A stretch of DNA of 23,849 nt from JAVKDP01 sp040222185 (lineage in GTDB: Bacteria > Bacteroidota > Rhodothermia > Balneolales > Balneolaceae), in assembly GCA_040222185.1 (NCBI GenBank), contig JAVKDP010000084.1:1-23849 (forward strand). The letters run 5' to 3'. This document shows, piece after piece, positions 1-7,054 of the stretch; positions within the stretch are counted from its first letter, which is position 1, and every line of letters starts with the position of its first letter. The notes under the pieces are model-generated. The model was not told the origin of the DNA, searched no databases, and saw nothing but the letters and a program-made list of their open reading frames with translations. A program made the position numbers and the translations under genes.

Positions 1-39
1 GTATTTACGGGAGTTGTGTAAATTTTTTAAATGATGAGT

Positions 40-684
40 CTATACAAGCCGATCTTTTATGGCCCTGGATACTACTTCAGCGCGATTATGCACCTGGAGT
101 TTTTTATAAATATTCTTGATATGAGAATCTACTGTTCCGGAGGAAATTTCTAGCCTGGCAGAAACCATATCCATCGTATACCCGTTTACAAGCAACTTTA
201 GCACTTCGATTTCTCGGGGTGTTAGATTTGCTTCTTTTTTGGGGCCACCATGGGCTAGCATTTCCATTACTTTTTTGGCAATTCCCGGAGACATTGGAGC
301 CCCTCCTTGTAGCACATCTCTTATACTTTCAATAATTTTATGCCCTGGAGTTCTTTTCAACAAGTACCCGTCTGCGCCATTTCTAATAGCATTAAAGATT
401 CTTTCGTCATCTTCAAAAATGGTTAGCATTATTATTAAAACTTCAGGAAACCTCTCTTTATGAACTTCAATAGCTTCGAGCCCTGATAAACCTGGCAGTC
501 CGATATCGTGTAGAATTACATCAGGATTTGCTGAGGTAGTACTGATGTTTTCAGTGTCTTCAACTGATGAAACTGAAAGACCTAACTCCATATCAGGTGC
601 CCCTTCAATGAGATATTCCAACGATTCCTTAAAGAATAAATCATCTTCAACAATCCAAATAGTATAAGTGTCTTGCAAAACCAT
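40..684 (-). CDS. Response regulator, NarL/FixJ family (receiver + LuxR-type HTH)
   Basis: DNA-binding response regulator of 214 aa, the natural partner of the sensor kinase encoded just upstream on the same strand (43 bp apart). The N-terminal receiver shows the acidic pair in IVEDD (about residues 11-15), the phospho-acceptor Asp60 in ILHDIGLPG, a Thr in the MLTIF strand and the conserved Lys in GYLLKR. The C-terminal LuxR/GerE helix-turn-helix begins at LTPREIEVLKLL and includes the GTVDSHIKNIYKKL recognition region. Phosphorylation by the kinase should control DNA binding; the target genes cannot be told from the window. I chose the ATG at 684 because it comes just before the receiver fold. 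An in-frame GTG at 699 would add five residues. Neither has a clear ribosome binding site. Family assignment is near certain; the signal and regulon are unknown. Confidence 0.95.
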   Translation of the reverse strand: MVLQDTYTIWIVEDDLFFKESLEYLIEGAPDMELGLSVSSVEDTENISTTSANPDVILHDIGLPGLSGLEAIEVHKERFPEVLIIMLTIFEDDERIFNAIRNGADGYLLKRTPGHKIIESIRDVLQGGAPMSPGIAKKVMEMLAHGGPKKEANLTPREIEVLKLLVNGYTMDMVSARLEISSGTVDSHIKNIYKKLQVHNRAEVVSRAIKDRLV

Positions 685-727
685 AGGTTGAATTAACACA
701 TAACGTTTCTAAAACTCTATCCCGTAA

Positions 728-3625
728 TCACGGTAATCTTGTTTTAAGAATAACTTTAGTGCCTCCCTCCTTGCTTGATATTATTTCAAGGATGGATTTC
801 ATCTCATCTGCTCGTCGACGGATGTTTTCTAGCCCATGTCCTTTTTTGACTTTTTTCTCATCAAACCCAATACCTGAATCTTCGACTATAATTCTAAACC
901 ATCCTTCTATTTTATCAAAGCCGATTTCTACAAACTCTGAATCAGAATGCTTCAGTACGTTATGAACCGTTTCCTTGAATATTAAATACATATTCCTTCG
1001 TTTTATTGAAGAAATTGGTATGCAGTGATATGTTTCTGATACATTATCTGTAATTTTGATTTCCTTATCAGCCAGTAACTCCTGGGCTGTCTGCTTACAT
1101 TTTTGAAGAAAATGCAATGTACTTTCTTTACTAGGATCAATTAACCACACTATTGAATCTAATGATGCCGCGAGGTTTCGAGCGTTCGAGGCAATCCTCC
1201 TTGCAATCTCCGGACGACTATTTCCATTTAGGGATTCCTGGTTGAATAAATCTCCTGCCAATGCAATTCCACTTAATCCACTACCAATTTCATCATGAAG
1301 ATCACTTGCTATTCTTAACCTTACCCGTTCAATTTCCAGTAGTTTTTTGACTCGATAATTATATAAAGACCAAACCATGGTGAGGAATAAAACAAGTATT
1401 AAAGCCCGGAACCAAATCGTTTTCCAAAAAGGAGGATGTACTATAATTCTTATTGATGCTCCTTCCATATTCCAGATATTATCATTATTTGAGCCAATTA
1501 CTTTGAACTCATACTCTCCTGGTGGTAATTGAACATATCGTGCCTTCCTGACATCATTTGATTCAACAAGTGCAGGATCACGGCCAATTAACTGGTAAGA
1601 GTATTGGTTTAAAACTGATTCTGTATAATTGAGAGCTGTAAAATCGATCTCGATCGTATTTTGCTCCCATGAAAGTTCTATCTCTCTCTTTTCATGTAAG
1701 GATATTCTTTTAGTTGAATCTGACGAAACGATAGTAAAGTCTGTAATCCAGACATCAGGAGCGTTTTGGTTAATTTGGATGTTGGACGGATCGAAATAAA
1801 TTACGCCTTCCATTCCTCCAATGAACACATTTCCGTTTTCAGAAGTAAATACCGAGCGACGGTTGAATTCAGTACTCGTAATTTTATGTTCTTTCTTTGA
1901 TTCGGGATCATATCGTAATAATCCCTTTTCAGTACCCAGCCAAAGTATTCCATCATGGTCTTCAGTAACACTGAATACGATGCTGGAATTTAATTCATTT
2001 ATCATTTCCTGGGTTGTTTCTTCAAAACTAAACAATCCATTTTTACTGCCTATCCATATTTTTCCATCTCTTGATTTATATAAATCCCAGATAGATGTTT
2101 GAATCAGGTTATCAACTCCTGAATTATCTGTTGACCATTTCTCTAGTCCATTCAACTCCGAAAAAGTAAATAACCCGTAACCTTCAGTAGCTATAAGTAA
2201 TTCATCTTCTAATTCAAGAATATCCTGTACCAAAACACCTGGATATTCATCAGGGAAAGTAATAATGCTAAGAATGTCCCTGGTTTTAACATCCAGTTCA
2301 TAAATACGCTCATAACCTCCAACCCAGTTTACGCTATTTCCATTAGCTGTTACTGTGAAGATTACAGGACTCGAAGTTCCATCATCAGGTACCGGAAGAG
2401 ATAGTTTTTCAAATTTCTTTGAATTACTATCATAGTATAACAGACCATCTTCAGTACCTAACCATATATCAGAAGCTTCTTTCCTAATAATTTTAATATC
2501 CCATATCTGATTTCTCGCCCCACCAAGATTTAATTGTTCAGCTAGTAAAAGAGCTTCGTTTTCATCGTACTCAAAGTAACTCAGACTATTATTGAAATAA
2601 TTTATCCATACACCAGATGGGGTTTCTTCTATCGCCATGACCATTTGGCTTGAACCAGAATTTAAAATACTCTCAAATTGTTTCTTTTCAGGGTCTAGAC
2701 GAAATAATCCGTTTACGGTTCCTATCCAGATACTTCCCACCTTGTCCTCGAAAATTGCTTTAATACTTCTTGATAGTGGGCCTGTATTGTTTCCTAATTC
2801 AAATTCTTTGAACTCTGCTTCATTTGCAGCTTTAACAAATAAACCGTCAGTGGTTCCAACCCATACTCTGCTAAATGAGTCTTCCAGGATTCGCTCTGGA
2901 CGTTGAAAATTTGCCAACCGTGGAAAGCTTTTGAAATTATCGGGCAGACGCTCCTTACTTAAAAAACTACCCCAGATAATACTATCATCAACCTCAGAAA
3001 AAAGAGCAGTATTCTCCAAAATTGACCTTTCTGGATGCTCAAGCCATTCATCTTTTTGAATCGAATAGCTCATCACCTTTCCATCATAAGTGGATATCCA
3101 TACAGTTTCACCATGCAATATTGATAAACTACTCATTTGCCCGTGCACCAATACTTCAGTGTATTCTTTTTCCTCCGGATCAAACCTGAATAGTCTGGAC
3201 CCAATTAAAAACCAGAAGTCATCATTATAATCCTGCTTAACATCCTGAATGTCTTTTAGGATCAGGTTGTATGATTCTGGGATTCTAAAATGGATGAAGC
3301 TTTCGGACTCCCTTTCAAATAGATCAAGACCTTGTTGAGTTCCTATCCAAAGGTTTCCGGCTCTATCTTCAAAAACTGTTCTAACGATACTACTCGAGAT
3401 TGATGTACTATCACCAGGCTCATGAGAGAATACTTCGAAATCATATGCGTCAAATCGATTTAAACCATTTTCAGTAGCAACCCAGATAAACCCCTGGCGA
3501 TCCTGATACACATCATATACGATATTATTCGAAAGCCCCGATTGAGTATTAAAATAATTCAGATCAAAACTTTGTACCTGAAAGAAAGAGAATACCCCTA
3601 TGAAAAAAGAAAACACCATCTGCAT
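728..3625 (-). CDS. Beta-propeller sensor histidine kinase (Reg_prop + Y_Y_Y + HisKA_3 + HATPase)
   Basis: Membrane sensor kinase of about 965 aa from the ATG at 3625. The N-terminus is a hydrophobic signal segment ending near VQS. A long periplasmic region follows with at least seven Reg_prop blades of the type GFIWVATENGLNRFD or GSIWIGTVNGLFRLDP, predicted to form beta-propellers, and then a Y_Y_Y domain (about 655-735). One transmembrane helix (about 736-756) leads to a HisKA_3 dimerisation domain with the phospho-His near residue 777 in DLHDEIGSG. The HATPase_c domain has the N-box in KETVHNVLKH and the G-boxes DSGIGF and GHGLENI. It is built like a Bacteroidota hybrid two-component sensor but lacks fused receiver and AraC domains; a separate NarL-type regulator follows instead. 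A longer frame from a TTG at 3673 starts inside a terminator hairpin and is unlikely. ATG 3619 is an alternative start. The ligand is unknown; glycan-type ligands are common in the family. Confidence 0.93.
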   Translation of the reverse strand: MQMVFSFFIGVFSFFQVQSFDLNYFNTQSGLSNNIVYDVYQDRQGFIWVATENGLNRFDAYDFEVFSHEPGDSTSISSSIVRTVFEDRAGNLWIGTQQGLDLFERESESFIHFRIPESYNLILKDIQDVKQDYNDDFWFLIGSRLFRFDPEEKEYTEVLVHGQMSSLSILHGETVWISTYDGKVMSYSIQKDEWLEHPERSILENTALFSEVDDSIIWGSFLSKERLPDNFKSFPRLANFQRPERILEDSFSRVWVGTTDGLFVKAANEAEFKEFELGNNTGPLSRSIKAIFEDKVGSIWIGTVNGLFRLDPEKKQFESILNSGSSQMVMAIEETPSGVWINYFNNSLSYFEYDENEALLLAEQLNLGGARNQIWDIKIIRKEASDIWLGTEDGLLYYDSNSKKFEKLSLPVPDDGTSSPVIFTVTANGNSVNWVGGYERIYELDVKTRDILSIITFPDEYPGVLVQDILELEDELLIATEGYGLFTFSELNGLEKWSTDNSGVDNLIQTSIWDLYKSRDGKIWIGSKNGLFSFEETTQEMINELNSSIVFSVTEDHDGILWLGTEKGLLRYDPESKKEHKITSTEFNRRSVFTSENGNVFIGGMEGVIYFDPSNIQINQNAPDVWITDFTIVSSDSTKRISLHEKREIELSWEQNTIEIDFTALNYTESVLNQYSYQLIGRDPALVESNDVRKARYVQLPPGEYEFKVIGSNNDNIWNMEGASIRIIVHPPFWKTIWFRALILVLFLTMVWSLYNYRVKKLLEIERVRLRIASDLHDEIGSGLSGIALAGDLFNQESLNGNSRPEIARRIASNARNLAASLDSIVWLIDPSKESTLHFLQKCKQTAQELLADKEIKITDNVSETYHCIPISSIKRRNMYLIFKETVHNVLKHSDSEFVEIGFDKIEGWFRIIVEDSGIGFDEKKVKKGHGLENIRRRADEMKSILEIISSKEGGTKVILKTRLP

Positions 3626-3653
3626 ACTATGAAGATGGAAAAGTAGAAGGAAT

Positions 3654-3686
3654 AAAAAAAGCCCGGTATACAAGTGTACCGGGCTT
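3654..3686 (-). terminator. Intrinsic terminator downstream of tRNA-Ser
   Basis: Read on the minus strand, AAGCCCGGTACAC and GTATACCGGGCTT form a GC-rich stem with one mismatch and a 2-nt loop (3659-3686). A run of T follows directly (3654-3660). This is a textbook Rho-independent terminator 15 bp past the tRNA-Ser CCA end. It also lies only about 28 bp upstream of the likely ATG of the sensor kinase. Confidence 0.88.
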
Positions 3687-3701
3687 TACTTTACATTGGC
3701 T

Positions 3702-3793
3702 TGGCGGAGAGGGAGGGATTCGAACCCTCGTTACGTGTTTCCACATAAACTCCCTTAGCAGGGGAGCGCTTTCAGCCACTCAGCCACCTCTCC
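3702..3793 (-). tRNA. tRNA-Ser (anticodon GCT)
   Basis: The minus strand reads as a class II tRNA of 92 nt including the encoded CCA. The acceptor stem is GGAGAGG (3787-3793) paired with CCTCTCC (3706-3712), followed by discriminator G and CCA. The D-arm region is GGCTGAGTGGCTGAAAG. The anticodon loop CTGCTAA has GCT at 3757-3759, reading AGC/AGT serine codons. A long variable arm typical of tRNA-Ser follows, then the T-loop GGTTCGAATCC. It has its own promoter upstream and an intrinsic terminator downstream. Confidence 0.97.
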
Positions 3794-3807
3794 TTAATCA
3801 AGGGAGC

Positions 3808-3839
3808 CAAATATACGGCGACCGCAAAGCCTAATCAAT
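3808..3839 (-). promoter_or_regulatory. Bacteroidota-type promoter of tRNA-Ser
   Basis: On the minus strand, ATTG (3836-3839) is followed by a 20-nt spacer (3816-3835) and TATATTTG (3808-3815). This matches the primary sigma consensus of Bacteroidota, TTG-N19-21-TAnnTTTG, rather than the E. coli form. The predicted start site would fall a few bases before the tRNA 5' end at 3793, leaving a very short leader. The match and position are visible; promoter activity is inferred. Confidence 0.72.
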
Positions 3840-3850
3840 CCTTTAATCAA

Positions 3851-4411
3851 TTAATTTCCTTCTTCAAGAACATAAATCTGTGCAAGGTTTCTACCCTCTT
3901 GTGCATAATCTAAACCATACCCTAATACAAACTTGGTTGGTATCTCAAATCCTACATAATCAATTTGAACATCGTGGAGTGTGGCATCCTTTTTGTGAAG
4001 GAGCGTGATTACAGAAACTGAAGCTGGATTATTTTCCTTCATCTGCTCCAGCATATATTTCATTGATAACCCGGTATCAATAATATCTTCAACCAGGATC
4101 ACATGTCTTCCTTTAAGTTTAGCGTCAATTTCCTTTAACTGAGTAACCTCACCTGAAGAAACTTTTGCGTCTCCATAACTACTAAGTTTCATAAAATCAA
4201 CTTCACATGGTATAGATACATAACGCATGATATCTGCTAAAAAGATAAACGCTCCATTCAAGACCCCAATGAATATGGGTTTTTTGTCTTCAAAATCCCG
4301 ATCCAATTCTTCCCCGAGCAAAGCTAACCGAGCTTCAATCTGTTCTTTTGTAATAAAAACCTTGAATTGCTCGCCATTGCAATCAACTGTATCTGGCAGG
4401 TAATAACTCAT
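3851..4411 (-). CDS. hpt: Hypoxanthine phosphoribosyltransferase
   Basis: Cytoplasmic purine-salvage enzyme that converts hypoxanthine (and usually guanine) plus PRPP to the nucleotide. At 186 aa it has the normal family length. The PRPP-binding signature VILVEDIIDTGLSM spans residues 104-117 with the acidic pair and DTG. The flexible-loop serine-tyrosine element MKLSSYGDA is at 74-82, and IGVLNGAFIFLADIMR near 48-63 matches the family N-terminal core. The ATG at 4411 follows the tilS stop by 9 bp, so the two are almost certainly co-transcribed; tilS-hpt is a common bacterial neighbour pair. The 3' end is followed within 60 bp by the tRNA-Ser gene, whose promoter lies just past the hpt stop. 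Confidence 0.96.
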   Translation of the reverse strand: MSYYLPDTVDCNGEQFKVFITKEQIEARLALLGEELDRDFEDKKPIFIGVLNGAFIFLADIMRYVSIPCEVDFMKLSSYGDAKVSSGEVTQLKEIDAKLKGRHVILVEDIIDTGLSMKYMLEQMKENNPASVSVITLLHKKDATLHDVQIDYVGFEIPTKFVLGYGLDYAQEGRNLAQIYVLEEGN

Positions 4412-4420
4412 TTTAAAATC

Positions 4421-5758
4421 TTAAAAATTCAGTGTTAAATATTCTTCTGTACCTTCGGTGCATTTAACCAAATTCGAAATAGTTCCCCATTGTCCATCCA
4501 GTTGTGCAGTTGGAAAAATTATGGCATAAATAGTACTATCTACTCCACTTAATATCAAAGCTTTTTCTCGTTTAGAGGAAGGAATTTTTCGGTTTGTTAA
4601 ATGATCAGACACTTTCTGCGTTCCGGTCATTCCAAAAGGTACAATCTTGTCACCATTTTGCCATGTTCGTAAGGTTAATGGCCATTCCATTTTTTGAGCA
4701 TCCAAATAAAGTTGGCTGTCTGAACCGGCGCTCATTTTCAACTTCATATTGAAATGAAAAAAAAACTTTCCCTCCCCCAACTCTTTTTTACCGATAACGA
4801 TGCTAGATGAATTGGATTGATCCTCTTTCAGAACAAGATGATCCCTGTCTCTAACGAGTTTTAAAGCTGGTTTAATTTCGAATACTTTTCCTGTATCAGA
4901 TTGAGTTAATTCCTCTATTTGATTCAGCATCCCTTTTGAAATTGAGAAATCAGAGATGTTTGATTCAAGATATTTCTTTATCAACGAGACCCTGAGTGCT
5001 TTGGGGTAAGAGTTTAGAGCAGAAATGCTGATCCCATCATTAGACTCAATACTCTTCAACAATTCTGAAATTGCCTGTTCTGCAATAAGACCTTTTTCTG
5101 AAAGCCCCAATACATTATCCTTCCACCCTGGGAAAAAGGAATTAAGTTCATTGAAGAAGTCATTTCTTAAAAAGTTACGGGCATATTTTGATTCAAGGTT
5201 ACTCTTATCAATTCGATATGGAACCGAGTTCTCCTCACAATACGCAAGTACCTCTTGCTTCGAGTAACCCAACATTGGACGAAACAACTCTCCATCCCAC
5301 ATTTTTAAACCTTGCCATGCTTCAGGACCACTGCCTCTAAATATTTTTTGTAGAATAGTTTCTACCTGGTCGTCCTGATGATGAGCTGTTATTATACCAT
5401 CCGCGTTGTACTCTTTCTTCAAGTCTCTAAAAACTTGGTACCTTTGCTCCCGAGCCCATTTTTGAAGATTCTCACCGGATTCTTTTCTTGAATCAAGCCT
5501 GATACTGCAACACTCAAACCCCCATTCGAAACACATTCCTTCACATAACTCCTGGTCCAGATCAGAGTCTTCACCTCTTAGGCCATAGTTTACATGCACT
5601 GCTACTATTTTTACCCCAGTCTTATGTGCGGCATAAAGAAGAGCCATAGAATCAGGTCCACCACTTACTCCCATTATGAAAGTAGGCTGTAATTTAAAAA
5701 CCTTTTGAATCGAATTTTTTAGCGATTCTTCAAACGGGATAGATTCGGATTTGCTCAT
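4421..5758 (-). CDS. tilS: tRNA(Ile)-lysidine synthetase
   Basis: Essential enzyme that uses ATP and lysine to convert C34 of the tRNA-Ile CAT anticodon to lysidine, changing its codon from AUG to AUA and its charging from Met to Ile. The N-terminal N-type ATP pyrophosphatase domain has the P-loop SGGPDS at residues 32-37 and the HHQDDQVETIL motif (around residue 134). The downstream GLKMWDGELFRPML and RNFLRNDFF segments also fit the family. The remaining C-terminal part (total about 445 aa) corresponds to the TilS substrate-binding and C-terminal domains. I chose the ATG at 5758, which overlaps the 3' end of birA by 29 bp. An earlier in-frame ATG at 5779 would add seven residues and lengthen the overlap. 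It forms a run with birA upstream and hpt downstream. Confidence 0.95.
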   Translation of the reverse strand: MSKSESIPFEESLKNSIQKVFKLQPTFIMGVSGGPDSMALLYAAHKTGVKIVAVHVNYGLRGEDSDLDQELCEGMCFEWGFECCSIRLDSRKESGENLQKWAREQRYQVFRDLKKEYNADGIITAHHQDDQVETILQKIFRGSGPEAWQGLKMWDGELFRPMLGYSKQEVLAYCEENSVPYRIDKSNLESKYARNFLRNDFFNELNSFFPGWKDNVLGLSEKGLIAEQAISELLKSIESNDGISISALNSYPKALRVSLIKKYLESNISDFSISKGMLNQIEELTQSDTGKVFEIKPALKLVRDRDHLVLKEDQSNSSSIVIGKKELGEGKFFFHFNMKLKMSAGSDSQLYLDAQKMEWPLTLRTWQNGDKIVPFGMTGTQKVSDHLTNRKIPSSKREKALILSGVDSTIYAIIFPTAQLDGQWGTISNLVKCTEGTEEYLTLNF

Positions 5759-6512
5759 AGGAAAAAGTATCGACTTCAAGATCCTTATTCAACACTACAA
5801 GCGCACCATTCTCATTAATTCCTAAAAATTTAAACTCTCCCTCTTTTTTACATCCGTTTATATCAAGTTTAACCCATGTTCCATAACCTATCAATCTCTT
5901 ATTGATAGATTTAATGAGTTCAATATCCTTTTTGAGCCACAACCTATAATAGAACTCTGCTTTTGTCAGGATGGCGGTTAATAACTTCTCTCTTGAATAA
6001 TCTTCTTTTGTCAGAATTGAAAGTGAGGTAGCATTATCTTTTAAGCCTGAACTGAAGACCTTTTGATTCACATTTAAACCAATTCCGATGATCAGTCTTT
6101 CCAGAGCACTTCCATTGAAAATAGCCTCTGTCAAAAGGCCTCCAATTTTTTTGCCCTCAACCAGGACATCGTTTGGCCATTTTAACTTTGCCGACGATTT
6201 TAGCTGAACTTCACAGACATCGGCTACTGCTAAAGAAAAAGCAAGTGTAAGAATTGTTAACCTGTCTGCCGAACCCGGTTCAAGAATCAGGCTAAAGGTC
6301 AGATTCTCGCCAGGATCTGACTCCCAGTTACGCTCGTATTGGCCTCTGCCTTTTGATTGTTTATCTGCTAAAACCAAAGAGCCTTGAAGGCTATCAGCTT
6401 TATTTAAACTCTTTGCGTAAGTATTTGTTGAACCCAGCTCCTCGAAATAAAAAAAATTATGCCCCAACCAGGACGTATTCAGATTATCTTTAAAGAGCTG
6501 AGTATCAAACAA
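5730..6512 (-). CDS. birA: Biotin--[acetyl-CoA-carboxylase] ligase
   Basis: Biotin protein ligase: activates biotin as biotinyl-5'-AMP and attaches it to the carboxyl-carrier protein of acetyl-CoA carboxylase and related enzymes. At 260 aa it is a class I enzyme without the N-terminal repressor helix-turn-helix, so it should not be a transcription factor. Visible motifs are GSTNTYAK (27-34), the biotinyl-AMP loop SKGRGQYERNW (53-63), KWPNDVLV (111-118) with the catalytic Lys, KIGGLLTE, and IIGIGLNVN. The coding region contains no ATG at all. The only sensible start is the TTG at 6512, which lies 6 bp after the stop of the preceding gene in the same frame. The 3' end overlaps tilS. Product identity is firm; the start codon is inferred by exclusion. 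Confidence 0.94.
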   Translation of the reverse strand: MFDTQLFKDNLNTSWLGHNFFYFEELGSTNTYAKSLNKADSLQGSLVLADKQSKGRGQYERNWESDPGENLTFSLILEPGSADRLTILTLAFSLAVADVCEVQLKSSAKLKWPNDVLVEGKKIGGLLTEAIFNGSALERLIIGIGLNVNQKVFSSGLKDNATSLSILTKEDYSREKLLTAILTKAEFYYRLWLKKDIELIKSINKRLIGYGTWVKLDINGCKKEGEFKFLGINENGALVVLNKDLEVDTFSYEQIRIYPV

Positions 6513-6518
6513 ACTAAT

Positions 6519-6818
6519 TTACTTCCCTACTAATACCACTGAATCATCGGAACCAAACTCATTTGGCACATAATTATCAGCTTCATAGTCATTTTCCCAT
6601 GTTGAGCCATCTAACAAATACTTGAATTTATATTCATTCTCAGGCTTTAATTTCACTTCAGTAGTCCAGGCATCGCCTTTCTTTTCTAACTTAAGTGATG
6701 TTGTATCCCAATCGTTAAAATCACCAGCTAGTGCTACTTCTTTTGTCGCTACTTCTGATGGTATTGAGAAAGTTACTTTACAGATAGTTCTTTTTGGAGT
6801 GAATTTCTTTGTAATCAT
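6519..6818 (-). CDS. Stand-alone early-set/CBM48 (AMPK-type glycogen-binding) domain protein
   Basis: Small 99-aa protein that is essentially one immunoglobulin-like early-set or CBM48 domain. Characteristic elements are KVTFSIPSEVATKEVALAGDF near residues 14-34, GDFNDWDTTSLKLEKKGDAW (32-51), and YKFKYLLDGSTWENDYEADN (62-81). These resemble the glycogen-binding module of AMPK beta and the N-terminal domain of isoamylases and branching enzymes. There is no catalytic domain and no signal peptide, so it should be cytoplasmic, possibly binding glycogen or regulating an enzyme as a separate subunit. It heads the run leading to birA, tilS and hpt, and its ATG is preceded by a 223-bp AT-rich gap likely to hold the promoter. 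The family call is good; its actual role is unknown. Confidence 0.88.
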   Translation of the reverse strand: MITKKFTPKRTICKVTFSIPSEVATKEVALAGDFNDWDTTSLKLEKKGDAWTTEVKLKPENEYKFKYLLDGSTWENDYEADNYVPNEFGSDDSVVLVGK

Positions 6819-7041
6819 TTTAATACAGGTTTAATTTAAAAAAGTAAAAATATCCTTTCTATTTAACCTTATCAATCATTTCGCATAAAGAAATTATAAA
6901 CTGAATTATAATTAACTAAATTTATTATGTATAAATATATATTTAACTAATTAATTTAATTATGGAACCGTTTTCCTCAAAAACCAAATCCTACATTTCG
7001 TGAAATTTCTTAACAAAAAAAAATCGCCTGCATTCTCCTAA
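6819..7041. other. AT-rich intergenic region (223 bp)
   Basis: Very AT-rich spacer between the ptsI stop and the start of the CBM48-birA-tilS-hpt run, both on the minus strand. It should hold the promoter for the downstream run, but I found no convincing TAnnTTTG element. The ptsI-proximal end (7015-7054) carries a possible terminator. A short inverted repeat ATTTC-GT-GAAAT lies near 6995-7007. No open frame of note. Confidence 0.5.
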
Positions 7042-7054
7042 CTAACCCCAGGCA
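7015..7054 (-). terminator. Possible intrinsic terminator of ptsHI
   Basis: On the minus strand TGCCTG (7049-7054, within the last ptsI codons) can pair with CAGGCG (7025-7030; one U-G pair) across an 18-nt loop. GA and then a run of nine T follow (7015-7023). The T-run is strong but the stem is short and the loop long, so this is only a moderate candidate. Confidence 0.45.

Noticed and set aside
3626..3673. N-terminal extension of the sensor kinase from a TTG at 3673
   Set aside because: The TTG lies in the loop of the tRNA terminator hairpin and the added residues come from the T-run and following spacer. The ATG at 3625 gives a normal signal peptide directly.
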